This document shows positions 1 to 8,354 of a stretch of 64,000 bases of DNA, piece after piece. The position numbers and the translations under genes are program-made. Position 1 is the first letter of the stretch; each line of letters begins with the position of its first letter. Source of the DNA: Rubrivivax sp. (GTDB lineage: Bacteria; Pseudomonadota; Gammaproteobacteria; Burkholderiales; Burkholderiaceae_C); the NCBI GenBank assembly GCA_019635285.1, contig JAHBZS010000003.1:124001-188000 (forward strand). The letters are read 5' to 3'. Below the pieces are notes generated by a model that saw only the letters and a program-made list of their open reading frames with translations, did no database searches and was not told the origin of the DNA.

Positions 1-885
1 ATGCTGCGCTCGGTGCGCGCCGGCAAGCGCGTGACGCTGTCGGATGTCGGCCTGTTCGCCGACGGCACCGCGGTCAAGCAGGTGGGCGTCGAGACCTTCC
101 GCCTGGCGCGTGCGCTGGTCGACGACTACGTGCTCGTCGACACCGACGCCATCTGCGCCGCCATCAAGGACGTGTTCCAGGACACGCGCAGCATCCTCGA
201 GCCGTCGGGGGCGGTCGGCGTGGCGGCCTGCAAGCAGTACGTCGAGACGCACAAGCTCAAGGGCCAGACCTTCGTCGCCATCACCAGCGGCGCGAACATG
301 AACTTCGACCGGCTGCGCTTCGTCGCCGAGCGCGCCGAGTTCGGCGAGCAGCGCGAGGCGCTGTTCGCCGTGACCATCCCCGAAGAGCGCGGCTCGTTCA
401 GGCGCTTCTGCGAGCTGGTGGGGCCGCGCGCCGTCACCGAATTCAACTACCGCATCAGCGACGCGCACGTCGCGCACGTGTTCGTCGGCGTGGCCATCGG
501 CCGGCGCGACGAGGCCGAGCGCATCGCCCGCAACTTCGTGCGCCACGGCTTCCCGACGGTCAACCTCAGCGACGACGAGCTGGCCAAGGAGCACGTGCGC
601 CACATGGTCGGCGGCCACTCCGAGCTGGCGCGCCATGAGCGGCTGTTCCGCTTCATCTTCCCGGAGCGGCCGGGCGCGCTGATGCGCTTCCTGGCGGCCA
701 TGCACCCGGGCTGGAACATCAGCCTGTTCCACTATCGCAACCAGGGCGCCGACTATGGCCGCATCCTGGTCGGCGTCCAGGTGCCCGAGGCCGACGAAGC
801 GGCCTTCCAGTCCTTCCTCGAGACGCTGGCCTACCCCTACGTCGAAGAGTCGGCCAACCCGGTGTACCGGCTGTTCCTGCGCTGA
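1..885 (+). CDS. ilvA: Threonine ammonia-lyase, biosynthetic (C-terminal part, cut by window start)
   Basis: Threonine deaminase makes 2-oxobutanoate from threonine, the first step of isoleucine synthesis. The reading frame is open at base 1, and the 294 visible residues correspond to roughly the last 290 residues of the ~510-residue enzyme. They cover the end of the PLP fold (EPSGAVGVAA, then a SGAN segment at about 97-100) and two tandem ACT-like regulatory domains. Each ACT-like repeat carries the family pattern: EFNYR followed by FVGV in the first, and SLFHYRNQGADYGR in the second. These domains bind isoleucine and valine in the known enzyme. The PLP lysine and glycine loop lie upstream of the window. 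The ATG at base 1 is an internal methionine, not the start. Confidence 0.95.
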   Translation: MLRSVRAGKRVTLSDVGLFADGTAVKQVGVETFRLARALVDDYVLVDTDAICAAIKDVFQDTRSILEPSGAVGVAACKQYVETHKLKGQTFVAITSGANMNFDRLRFVAERAEFGEQREALFAVTIPEERGSFRRFCELVGPRAVTEFNYRISDAHVAHVFVGVAIGRRDEAERIARNFVRHGFPTVNLSDDELAKEHVRHMVGGHSELARHERLFRFIFPERPGALMRFLAAMHPGWNISLFHYRNQGADYGRILVGVQVPEADEAAFQSFLETLAYPYVEESANPVYRLFLR

Positions 886-920
886 TCCCGGCGGTGGGCC
901 CAAGCCCTACACTGCCACGC

Positions 921-1991
921 ATGCCCGCCAGCCGATCGCTCATCGCGCCGACCTCGAACCCGCTGCTCGAGCGCGCGCTCGTGGACAAGCTGGCGCGCCG
1001 CGCCGAGGCGGCCGGCAGCCTGGGCGAGCTGGTGCCGCTGGCGGTGCGGCTGGGGCTGATGCAGAACACGCTGAAGCCGCGCTTCCGCGACCCGCAGCTG
1101 GTGGTCTTCGCCGCCGACCACGGCATGGCCGTCGACGACATCGACCCGGTCTCCAGGCACCAGACCTCCGAGCAGGTGCGCCAGCTGCTGGGCGGGCAAC
1201 TGCCGCTGTCGGTGTTTGCGCGCATCCAGCACATCGGGCTGACCGTGGTCGACTGCGGCGTCGCCGACGACATCGCCGCGCACGAACGCCTGCTGATGCG
1301 CAAGATCGCCCATGGCACACGCAATGCACGCGTCACCGGTGCGATGACGCCCGAACAGGCGCATGCGGCGATGCGCGCCGGCATGGAGATCGGCGACTCG
1401 CTGCGCGGCAACATGCTCGTCTGCGCCGGCATCGGCGTGGGCTCGCACTTCAGCGCGGCGCTGGTGCTGTCGCGGCTGGCCGATGCGCCGCTGCGCGACC
1501 TGCTGGCGTCGGGGCCGGCGATGGACCCGGACACCCTCGACCGCCTGGTGGCGCTGGCGCAGGCGGTGCACACGCGCCATCGCGACCTGCATGAGCCGGT
1601 GCAACTCCTCGCCGCCTTCGGCGGCTTCGAGGTGGCGATGATGGTCGGCGTCATGCTCGTCGCGGCCAGCAAGCGCCACATGCTGATGATCGACGGCATG
1701 GCCGCCTGCGCCGCGCTGATGCTGGCGTCGCGCATTGCCTCGCCGATCACCGACTACTGCGTGTTCTGCCGCAGCCATCCGCACCGCGGACTGGACAACG
1801 CGCTGCATCTGTTTCGCGCGTCGGCCCTGCTCGAACTGGGCCTGAACAGCATGGACGGCACCGGCGCCACCCTGGCCTGGCCGCTGGTGCGCAGCGCCGC
1901 CGCGCTGCTCACCGAAGTGGCCGACGGTGAGGAGGCAGGGCCCTCCCGGCCCGCGCCGATGCCGGAGGCGCCGGCACCCAACGGCGGCTGA
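921..1991 (+). CDS. cobT: Divergent CobT-like nicotinate-nucleotide phosphoribosyltransferase
   Basis: This protein matches the CobT family, which attaches the lower-ligand base to nicotinate mononucleotide during cobamide assembly. Visible family blocks are VVFAADHGMA near the N-terminus, FGGFEVAMMVG, IDGMAACAA and a C-terminal DGTGATLAWPLV. I chose the ATG at 921 (MPASRSL), 35 bp after the ilvA stop; a GTG at 894 is in frame. Two key acidic positions differ from classic CobT. The catalytic glutamate in GEG(S/T)GA is Asp here (MDGTGA), and the conserved GEMGIGN block reads CAGIGVG. It may be a paralogue with a different base preference, or a related enzyme. No other cobalamin gene is nearby. 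Confidence 0.8.
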   Translation: MPASRSLIAPTSNPLLERALVDKLARRAEAAGSLGELVPLAVRLGLMQNTLKPRFRDPQLVVFAADHGMAVDDIDPVSRHQTSEQVRQLLGGQLPLSVFARIQHIGLTVVDCGVADDIAAHERLLMRKIAHGTRNARVTGAMTPEQAHAAMRAGMEIGDSLRGNMLVCAGIGVGSHFSAALVLSRLADAPLRDLLASGPAMDPDTLDRLVALAQAVHTRHRDLHEPVQLLAAFGGFEVAMMVGVMLVAASKRHMLMIDGMAACAALMLASRIASPITDYCVFCRSHPHRGLDNALHLFRASALLELGLNSMDGTGATLAWPLVRSAAALLTEVADGEEAGPSRPAPMPEAPAPNGG

Positions 1992-1993
1992 AC

Positions 1994-2641
1994 TCAGGCG
2001 GGCGGACGTGTGCCGGAAGGCGACGTGACCGCCGGCGGCAGCGGCGAATCGGGCGCCGGCGTATCGACCTCGATGTTGCTGTCCAGCGGCTGCGGTATCT
2101 GCGGCTGCAGCGGCACCGGCTGCAGCGGCGGCAGCATGGGCGCTGCAGCACGCGGCATCGCCGCCAAGGCGGGCCGGGGCGGCGCCGCGGACGTGGCGGT
2201 GGACGGCGGCGGCAGCGCCGGCAGCTGCAGGTCCACCTGCGCGTCCTGCCCGGCGGGGCCGAGCGACGCGCCGCGCGCGCGCACCGACAGCAGCACCAGG
2301 TCACCGTCGACCGGTGCGCCCACCCGATAGGCCTTGGGCGGCTTGCCGTCGGTGGCAATCAGGGCCACGCCCACGGGGCCTGCGTCGGCGCCGCGCGGCG
2401 CGACCACGCCGATGAGCCGGAAGCGGGGGTCTGCGGATATCTGCGGCGCCGCGGTGGGGGCGCCGACGGGCGCATCGGCACCGAGCACGCGGCTCGGGTC
2501 GCCGCTGAAACCGTCGGTCATGGACACCACCACGGCGTGCGCCGGCACCGCCACCGGCCGCACCCCGAGCTGCAAGGCCCAGTACACGACGCTAGCGGCC
2601 ACCGCGGCCCAGATCACGAATGCAGCGACGCGCGGCAACAT
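1994..2641 (-). CDS. gspC: Type II secretion inner-membrane protein GspC
   Basis: GspC links the inner-membrane platform to the outer-membrane secretin. The 215-residue protein starts with a single membrane segment (about residues 6-24) and continues as a periplasmic HR-type domain (RFRLIGVVAP, VGVALIATDGKPPKAYRVG). It ends in a long Pro/Ala-rich tail. There is no PDZ domain, so it is shorter than the ~270-residue enterobacterial form. I chose the ATG at 2641; a TTG at 2692 would add 17 residues but would overlap the gspG start. It is transcribed away from gspG with only 43 bp between the starts, so both promoters must lie in or very near that gap. Confidence 0.85.
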   Translation of the reverse strand: MLPRVAAFVIWAAVAASVVYWALQLGVRPVAVPAHAVVVSMTDGFSGDPSRVLGADAPVGAPTAAPQISADPRFRLIGVVAPRGADAGPVGVALIATDGKPPKAYRVGAPVDGDLVLLSVRARGASLGPAGQDAQVDLQLPALPPPSTATSAAPPRPALAAMPRAAAPMLPPLQPVPLQPQIPQPLDSNIEVDTPAPDSPLPPAVTSPSGTRPPA

Positions 2642-2684
2642 GCGCCGATTATCATGCACGGCCCTGTTCCAGACCCGCGAAACG

Positions 2685-3122
2685 ATGCTCAAGTCTCACC
2701 GCCGCGCCACGACCGTGCGCGGCTTCACGCTCATCGAGCTGATGGTGGTGCTGGTCATCATCGGCGTGCTGGCCGCCCTGATCGTGCCGAACGTGCTCGA
2801 CCGTGCCGCCGACGCCCGCGTCACCGCTGCGCGCACCGACGTCAACAACCTGATGCAGGCGCTGAAGCTGTACAAGCTGGACAACCAGCGCTACCCGAGC
2901 GCCGAGCAAGGATTGGACGCGCTGGTGCGCAAGCCGACGGTGGGCGTCATCCCGGCGAACTGGCGGCCCTATCTCGACAAGCTGCCGAACGATCCCTGGG
3001 GCCGGCCCTACCAGTACCTGAATCCCGGCGTGAAGGGGGGCGAGATCGATGTCTTCAGCTTCGGGGCCGATGGTGCACCCGGCGGCGAAGGCCACGACGC
3101 CGACGTCGGCTCCTGGCAGTAG
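2685..3122 (+). CDS. gspG: Major pseudopilin GspG
   Basis: GspG is the main subunit of the type II secretion pseudopilus. The 145-residue protein has a short basic leader, then the prepilin peptidase site RG-FTLIELMVV and a hydrophobic helix (VVLVIIGVLAALIVPNV). The rest is the typical GspG globular domain, with YPSAEQGLDALV, PWGRPYQYLNPG and an acidic, calcium-binding-type C-terminus (FGADGAPGGEGHDADVGSWQ). The Glu5 of the mature protein is present. It is the first gene of the plus-strand operon, and gspH overlaps its 3' end by 74 bp. Confidence 0.95.
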   Translation: MLKSHRRATTVRGFTLIELMVVLVIIGVLAALIVPNVLDRAADARVTAARTDVNNLMQALKLYKLDNQRYPSAEQGLDALVRKPTVGVIPANWRPYLDKLPNDPWGRPYQYLNPGVKGGEIDVFSFGADGAPGGEGHDADVGSWQ

Positions 3123-3582
3123 CCGCCGCGGCGCGGCCGCGGGCTTCACGCTGATCGAGCTGATGGTGGTCATCGCGTTGATCGCGGTGGCCGCCGGCGT
3201 GGTGAGCCTGGCGCTGCGCGACCCGACGCGCACCCGGCTGGACACCGAAGCGCAGCGCCTCAGCGCGCTGCTCGAGACCGCGCGCGCCGAGTCGCGGGCA
3301 TCGGGCCTGCCCGTGGTCTGGGCGCCGACCAGCGTCGACGGCGAGACCCAGTTCCGCTTCGCCCGCGTGCTGGGCACGCGCGTCGAACCGCTGGCCATGC
3401 CCACGCACTGGCTCGATGCGCAGGTGCGGGCCGAGGTGCTGGGCATGCCGTCCGTGCAACTCGGCCCCGAACCGCTGATCGGCGCCCAGCGCATCGTGCT
3501 GCGCCTGGGCGATCAGCAGGTGCAACTGGCCACCGACGGACTGGGCCCGTTCAGCGTGGTCGAAGACGGGGCCCGCCCGTGA
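3049..3582 (+). CDS. gspH: Minor pseudopilin GspH
   Basis: This is a minor pseudopilin thought to sit near the pseudopilus tip. It has the prepilin motif AGFTLIELMVV at about residues 31-41 and a hydrophobic helix (IALIAVAAGVVSLAL). A GspH-type domain follows, with ESRASGLPVVWAP. The ATG at 3049 gives 177 residues with an unusually long 30-residue leader overlapping gspG. An in-frame ATG at 3070 (MVHPAAK) would shorten the leader and is a reasonable alternative. Its stop overlaps the gspI GTG start by 4 bp, suggesting coupled translation. Confidence 0.88.
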   Translation: MSSASGPMVHPAAKATTPTSAPGSSRRGAAAGFTLIELMVVIALIAVAAGVVSLALRDPTRTRLDTEAQRLSALLETARAESRASGLPVVWAPTSVDGETQFRFARVLGTRVEPLAMPTHWLDAQVRAEVLGMPSVQLGPEPLIGAQRIVLRLGDQQVQLATDGLGPFSVVEDGARP

Positions 3583-3938
3583 CGCGCCGGCGCGGCTTCA
3601 CGCTGGTCGAGGTGCTGGTGGCGGTGGCGGTGATCGCCATCGCGCTGGGCGCCGGGCTGCGCGCGGCCGGCGTGCTGGTCGACAACTCGCAGCGCCTGAG
3701 CGACGTCATCGCGGCGCAGTGGTGCGCCGAGAACTACCTGACGAACCTGAAGCTGACGCGCCAGTTCCCCGGCATCAGCGAGACCGCCTTCAGCTGCGAG
3801 CAGCTGGGCCGGCAGTACAGCGGCCGTGCGCTGGTGGCCGGCACCCAGTACGCCGACCTGCGCCTGGCCGATGCGATCGTCAGCGACGACGCCGGACACC
3901 AGCTGGTGCGCCTGACCACCCTGCTGTACCGGCCGTGA
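3579..3938 (+). CDS. gspI: Minor pseudopilin GspI
   Basis: This 119-residue minor pseudopilin starts at a GTG that overlaps the gspH stop (GTGA). It has the prepilin site RRGFTLVEVLVAVAVIAIALG almost at the N-terminus. The C-terminal part matches the GspI domain (WCAENYLTNLKL, then LVRLTTLLYRP). In other systems GspI nucleates the pseudopilus tip together with GspJ and GspK, whose genes follow directly here. Confidence 0.92.
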   Translation: MTRRRGFTLVEVLVAVAVIAIALGAGLRAAGVLVDNSQRLSDVIAAQWCAENYLTNLKLTRQFPGISETAFSCEQLGRQYSGRALVAGTQYADLRLADAIVSDDAGHQLVRLTTLLYRP

Positions 3939-3939
3939 C

Positions 3940-4638
3940 GTGAAGCCCTGGCTGAGCACTTCGCGCGCCGGCCGGCGGGCCGGGCAAGCCCGGTCTGCGG
4001 CGGCGGCCGGCGCCGCCGGGCTGGTGACGCGTCCCTCCGCGGGCTTCACGCTGGTGGAAGTGCTGGTGGCGCTGCTCATCCTGTCCGTGCTCAGCACGAT
4101 GGCCTGGCGGGGCATCGACGGCATGGTGCGCGCCCGCGACATCAGCCAGGCCCGGCTGGACCGCAGCCTGCGCCTGAGCACGGTGATGGCGCAGTGGGAC
4201 CAGGACCTGGCGGCGCTGTTCGACAGCCCGGTGGTCGAGCACCTCGGCTTCGACGGCAACACACTGCGCCTGGTGCGGCGCGCCGCCGGCGGCGTGCAGC
4301 TGGTGGCCTGGTCGCTCGAAGGCACGCAGTGGCGGCGCTGGGCCGGCCCGGTCGTCACCCGCGTGGCCGAGCTGCAGGAAAGCTGGATGCGCAGCCACCA
4401 ACTGACGGGCGCCGAAAGCGGCTGGCTGGTGCTGCTGGACGGCGTCAGCGACGTGCAGATCCAGTTCTTCCGCGACAACGGCTGGTCCAACCCGCAGTCC
4501 AGCGGCGACGTGGCGCCGGCGACCCCCGGCAGCGCCGCCACCCGGCGCGAAAGCACGCTGTACGGCGTGCGCCTGCGCCTGTCCATCGGCGAGCAGCAAC
4601 TGACGCGCGACGTGGCCCTGTCGCTGCAGCAGCCATGA
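3940..4638 (+). CDS. gspJ: Minor pseudopilin GspJ
   Basis: This 232-residue minor pseudopilin has a basic leader of about 30 residues, then SAGFTLVEVLVALLILSVLS, followed by the GspJ domain. Recognisable pieces are MAWRGIDGM, MAQWDQDLAAL and the late segment VSDVQIQFFRDNGW. The start is a GTG one base after the gspI stop. The leader is rich in Arg, Gly and Ala and longer than usual, so a downstream start cannot be excluded. Its last codons overlap the gspK ATG (ATGA). Confidence 0.9.
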   Translation: MKPWLSTSRAGRRAGQARSAAAAGAAGLVTRPSAGFTLVEVLVALLILSVLSTMAWRGIDGMVRARDISQARLDRSLRLSTVMAQWDQDLAALFDSPVVEHLGFDGNTLRLVRRAAGGVQLVAWSLEGTQWRRWAGPVVTRVAELQESWMRSHQLTGAESGWLVLLDGVSDVQIQFFRDNGWSNPQSSGDVAPATPGSAATRRESTLYGVRLRLSIGEQQLTRDVALSLQQP

Positions 4639-5594
4639 AGCGCCGCCGTCCGCCCCGTGGTGCCGCGCTGCTGGTGGCGATGATCGTGCTCACGCTGGTG
4701 GCCACGCTGGCCGCGGGCATGATCTGGCAGCAGTCGCGGGCCATCGGCGTGGAAGCCGCCGAGCGCGCCCGCGTGCAGGCGGCGTGGATCCTCGGCGGCG
4801 CGATGAACCTGGGCCGCGTGTTGCTGCGCCTGGACGCACGCACGCCGGGCGTCGACCACCTGAACGAACTCTGGGCCACGCCGCTGCAGGAGGCCTCGCT
4901 GTCGAGCATGCTGGCGCAGGACCGCGACAACAACGTCGTCGATGGCGCGCCGCAAGCCGTGCTCAGCGGCGCCATCACCGACGCGCAGCGGCGCTACAAC
5001 CTGCGCAATCTCGTCGATCCGGCCACGCGCAAGATCGCGCCGGCCGAACTCGAGGCGCTCGGCCGCCTGTGCGAGACGGCGTCCGTGCCGCCGCAGACCG
5101 CGCAACTGCTGGCCCAGGGCCTGCAAGCCGCATGGCGCGCAGAGACCGACGGCGCCAAGGACGACGACGAGGCCAACGGCGATGCGCCGCTGGCCCCGCA
5201 GGCCGTCGACCAGCTGGGCTGGCTGGGCCTGGACGCGGAAAGCGTGCGGCGCCTGCAGCCCTACGTCGAGCTGCTGCCCGAGCCGACGCCGCTGAACATC
5301 AACACCGCGTCGCCCGAAGTGCTGGCCGCCGTCATCGGCCTGGACGTGGCCAGTGCCAAACGCCTGGAAAGCAAGCGGCCCTTCAAGACGCTGCAGGACG
5401 CGCGCGGCGACATCCCGGCCAGCATCCCGCTCGACCCCAAGCGCCTGGGCGTCGGGTCGAACTACTTCATCATCGCTGGCGTGCTGCGCATGGACGGCCG
5501 GGTGCTGGAAGAGCGCCTGCTGGTCAAGCGCGACAACCGCCAGGTGCTGCCGCTGGCGCGCACACGCCAGGCGCTGCTGCCCGCGACGCCGTGA
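4635..5594 (+). CDS. gspK: Type II secretion protein GspK
   Basis: GspK caps the pseudopilus tip. The 319-residue protein starts at an ATG overlapping the gspJ stop. It has a basic leader (KRRRPPRGAALL) and a hydrophobic segment (VAMIVLTLVATLAAGMIW). The position-5 residue that is Glu in other pseudopilins is not acidic, as expected for GspK. It contains DAQRRYNLRNLV and a helix-hairpin-helix-like block, PLNINTASPEVLAAVIG. A short acidic stretch (DGAKDDDEANGD) lies mid-protein. About 117 bp of less GC-rich sequence separates it from gspL. Confidence 0.92.
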   Translation: MKRRRPPRGAALLVAMIVLTLVATLAAGMIWQQSRAIGVEAAERARVQAAWILGGAMNLGRVLLRLDARTPGVDHLNELWATPLQEASLSSMLAQDRDNNVVDGAPQAVLSGAITDAQRRYNLRNLVDPATRKIAPAELEALGRLCETASVPPQTAQLLAQGLQAAWRAETDGAKDDDEANGDAPLAPQAVDQLGWLGLDAESVRRLQPYVELLPEPTPLNINTASPEVLAAVIGLDVASAKRLESKRPFKTLQDARGDIPASIPLDPKRLGVGSNYFIIAGVLRMDGRVLEERLLVKRDNRQVLPLARTRQALLPATP

Positions 5595-5673
5595 AAGGGG
5601 CCGCACGTTGCATGAATGCTGCGAACAGCCCACCGAAATGGCATCTAAGTCTTTGATTTACATAGCACCTCGA

Positions 5674-5702
5674 TTGATAAAACCGGGGCTGCACGCTAGT
5701 CT
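5674..5702 (+). promoter_or_regulatory. Possible sigma-70 promoter before gspL
   Basis: In the AT-richer gap between gspK and gspL there is TTGATA (5674-5679), a 17-bp spacer, then TAGTCT (5697-5702). The -35 match is good and the -10 match weak. Transcription would begin almost at the gspL ATG (5712), giving a leaderless or near-leaderless message, so this is only a candidate for an internal promoter. Confidence 0.3.
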
Positions 5703-5711
5703 ATCCACGCC

Positions 5712-6959
5712 ATGTCCGTTCTCGTGATCCTGTTGCCGCCGCGCGCGCGCCTCGGCGCCCGCGCCGCGGCTGCCGGCGCCGTGCCGGTCGGCGACGACTA
5801 TGGCTACGTGCTCAGCACAGACGGCGTGCATGTCACGCGCCATGGCCGGGCGCCGCTGGCGCTGCTGCCGCGTGCCGATAGCGTGGTCGCCGTGCTCGCC
5901 GACAGCGACCTCAGCTGGCACCGCCTCACGCTGCCCAAGGCGCCCGGCGCCAAGCTGCGGGCCGCCCTGGGCGGCCTGCTCGAAGAGCAGCTGCTCGAGG
6001 ACGGCGACGCGCTGCATCTGGCGCTGGCCCCGCAGGCGCGGGCCGGCGAGCCGACGTGGGTGGCGGCCGTGCACAAGGCCTGGCTGCGCACCGAGCTGGA
6101 CAAGCTCGAACAGGGCGGGCTGAGCATCGAGCGCGTGCTGCCCCCCAGCTGGCCCGGCGACGCACCGCAGGGCCACTTCTTCGCACCGGCCGGTGCCGAG
6201 GGCGACGACGCCCACATCCTGCTGTGCCACGCCGACGAGCAGGGCCTGCGCCTGCTGCGCTTGCAGGGCTCGCTGGCGCGGGCGCTGCTGCCCGCGGCCG
6301 ACGCGCCGCCCACGCTGTGGAGCGCCGAGCCCGCGGTGGCGGCGGCCGCCGAGCGCTGGCTGGGCAGCAGCGTGCAGGTGCGCACCGAGGCCGAGCGCGC
6401 GCTGCTGGCCACGCGCTCGCTATGGAACCTGCGGCAGTTCGACCTCGCCCCGCGACACCGCGGCACGCGTGCGCTGCGCGACCTGCTGCGCCAGTGGCTC
6501 AGTCCGGCCTGGCGCCCGGCGCGCATCGGGCTGGTGGCGCTGCTGCTGCTGCAGGTGCTGGGGCTCAACGCCTGGGCCTGGCAGCAGCGCCAGGCGCTGA
6601 GCGCCAAGCGCCTGGCCCAGGAGCAACTGCTGCGCGCCACCTTTCCGCAGCTGCGCACCGTGCTCGATGCGCCGCTGCAGATGCAGCGCGAGACCGATGC
6701 GCTGCGCGCCGCCGCGGGGCGCGCCGGCGACAACGATCTGGAAGGGCTGCTCGGCGCCGCCGCCGCCGCCTGGCCGCAAGGCCAGGGGCCGGTGCAGGGC
6801 CTGCGTTTCGAGCCCGGCAAGCTGACCCTGTCGGTGCCGGGCTGGAGCGCCGCGCAGGTGGCGCAGTTCCGTGACCGGCTGCGGCCGGGCGGCTGGCTCG
6901 TCGAGGGCGGCGAAGGCCAGGTCTCGCTCAGCCGCGCCCCGTCGGGAGCGAAGTCTTGA
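5712..6959 (+). CDS. gspL: Type II secretion platform protein GspL
   Basis: GspL couples the cytoplasmic ATPase GspE to the inner-membrane platform. The 415-residue protein has a cytoplasmic actin-like N-terminal domain of about 265 residues. Landmarks are LSWHRLTLPKAPGAKLRAAL and a late LWNLRQFDLAPR. One membrane helix follows (RIGLVALLLLQVLGLNAWAW, about 272-291), then a short periplasmic ferredoxin-like domain. The architecture and length are normal for the family. The stop overlaps the gspM start by 4 bp. Confidence 0.92.
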   Translation: MSVLVILLPPRARLGARAAAAGAVPVGDDYGYVLSTDGVHVTRHGRAPLALLPRADSVVAVLADSDLSWHRLTLPKAPGAKLRAALGGLLEEQLLEDGDALHLALAPQARAGEPTWVAAVHKAWLRTELDKLEQGGLSIERVLPPSWPGDAPQGHFFAPAGAEGDDAHILLCHADEQGLRLLRLQGSLARALLPAADAPPTLWSAEPAVAAAAERWLGSSVQVRTEAERALLATRSLWNLRQFDLAPRHRGTRALRDLLRQWLSPAWRPARIGLVALLLLQVLGLNAWAWQQRQALSAKRLAQEQLLRATFPQLRTVLDAPLQMQRETDALRAAAGRAGDNDLEGLLGAAAAAWPQGQGPVQGLRFEPGKLTLSVPGWSAAQVAQFRDRLRPGGWLVEGGEGQVSLSRAPSGAKS

Positions 6960-7474
6960 ACGCCGCCTCGGGCATGGCGCTGCCCACGCCGCCGGCGGGC
7001 CGGCTCGGCGCACTGCGCGCGCGCTGGGGCGCCCTGGGCGAGCGCGACCGCCGCATGATCGGGCTGGCCGCCGTCGTGCTGGGCGCGTTCCTACTGTGGA
7101 GCGTGGCCCTTCAGCCGGCCTGGCGCACGCTGCGCGAGGCGCCGGCACAACGCGATGCGCTGGACGCCCAATTGCAGGCGATGCAGGCGCTCGCCGCCGA
7201 GGTCAAGCAGCTGCGCGACGCCCCCGCGCTGAGCGCCGAACAGGCCGCCGCGGCGTTGCGCGCCTCCAGCGACCGGCTGGGCGGCAAGGCCCGGCTCACG
7301 TTGCAGGGCGACCGCGCGGTGTTCACCTTCAACGGCGTGAGCAACACGCAGCTGCGCGAGTGGCTGGCGGAGGTACGCGCCGGCGCCCGGGCGCGGCCCA
7401 TCGAGGCCCAGCTGAGCCGCGGCGCGCAGGGCTTCAACGGCAGCGTGGTGCTGCAGATCGGGGCCGGACGATGA
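6956..7474 (+). CDS. gspM: Type II secretion protein GspM
   Basis: GspM is the bitopic partner of GspL. The 172-residue protein has a cytoplasmic N-terminus with ALGERDRRMIGLAAVV, one membrane helix (about 37-53) and a periplasmic domain ending in NGSVVLQIGAGR. The likely start is a TTG overlapping the gspL stop (TTGA); an ATG six codons later (6974) is the alternative. A 58-bp gap separates it from gspN. Confidence 0.88.
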   Translation: MNAASGMALPTPPAGRLGALRARWGALGERDRRMIGLAAVVLGAFLLWSVALQPAWRTLREAPAQRDALDAQLQAMQALAAEVKQLRDAPALSAEQAAAALRASSDRLGGKARLTLQGDRAVFTFNGVSNTQLREWLAEVRAGARARPIEAQLSRGAQGFNGSVVLQIGAGR

Positions 7475-7532
7475 GCGCGCCGGGTCGCTGCCGAGCGCTC
7501 GCCCCGGAGCGAGCCGCGCGGAGGGCAGTGCA

Positions 7533-8354
7533 GTGAGCGCGCTGTCGGCACAGGGCGCCTGGCAGCGCACGCGCCGCAGCGCGTCGCGCTGGGCCTGGTG
7601 CGGGCTGGCGTGTGGCGTCGTCCTTGCGCTGGTGGTCTTTGCGCCGGCCAGCTGGCTGGCGGCCGTCGTCGCCGAGCGCAGCGCCGGCAAGCTGGTGCTG
7701 GCGGACGCGCGCGGCAGCCTCTGGAACGGCAGCGCCGTGCTGCTGCTCGGCGCCGGACCCGACAGCCGCGGCATGACGATGCTGCCGGGGCGCATCCAAT
7801 GGCGCCTCGCGCCGCGTGGGCTGGGGCTCGAGCTGAGCCTGCGCCAGCCCTGCTGCATCGCCGACCAGCTGGTGCTGCACCTGCGGCCCGGCGCGGGCCG
7901 CCTGTGGGTGCAGCTGCAGCGCGGCAGCGGCACGCTGGGCGAATGGCCTGCCGCGTTGCTGGCCGGGCTGGGGGCGCCGTGGAACACGCTGCAACTGGGC
8001 GGCACCTTGCGCCTGGCCAGCGACGGCCTGAACCTGGACGCGGCGGCCGGGCGCTGGAACCTGGTCGGCCAGGCCGATCTGGAACTGCACAACCTCAGCT
8101 CGGCGCTGAGCACGCTGGACCGGCTGGGCAGCTACCGGGTGCACCTGGACGCCGCCGACGGCCGGCTGCCGGCCTTCACGCTGAGCACGCTGGACGGCGA
8201 CCTGCAACTCAGCGGCTCCGGCCAATGGACCGGATCGCACCTGCGCTTCCGCGGCGAGGCCCGGGCGGCGCCGCGCGCCGAAGGCGAGCTCGACAATCTG
8301 CTGAATTTCTTCGGCCGGCGCCAGGGTGCGCTGTCTCTCATTTCGATCGGATGA
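7533..8354 (+). CDS. gspN: Type II secretion protein GspN
   Basis: GspN is an accessory inner-membrane protein found in part of the known type II systems. The 273-residue protein has one N-terminal membrane helix (about 22-45) and a periplasmic region. That region has the repeated beta pattern of the family (LVLADARGSLWNGSAVLLLG early; FTLSTLDGDLQLSGSGQW late) and ends in LDNLLNFFGRRQG. Two adjacent cysteines (PCC, near residue 108) could form a disulphide. It starts at a GTG and overlaps the gspD ATG by 4 bp. Confidence 0.85.
   Translation: MSALSAQGAWQRTRRSASRWAWCGLACGVVLALVVFAPASWLAAVVAERSAGKLVLADARGSLWNGSAVLLLGAGPDSRGMTMLPGRIQWRLAPRGLGLELSLRQPCCIADQLVLHLRPGAGRLWVQLQRGSGTLGEWPAALLAGLGAPWNTLQLGGTLRLASDGLNLDAAAGRWNLVGQADLELHNLSSALSTLDRLGSYRVHLDAADGRLPAFTLSTLDGDLQLSGSGQWTGSHLRFRGEARAAPRAEGELDNLLNFFGRRQGALSLISIG

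Noticed and set aside
3513-5633. A 706-residue minus-strand open frame across gspI-gspK
   Set aside because: It is antisense to well-supported pseudopilin genes and shows only Arg/Gln/His-rich low-complexity translation.
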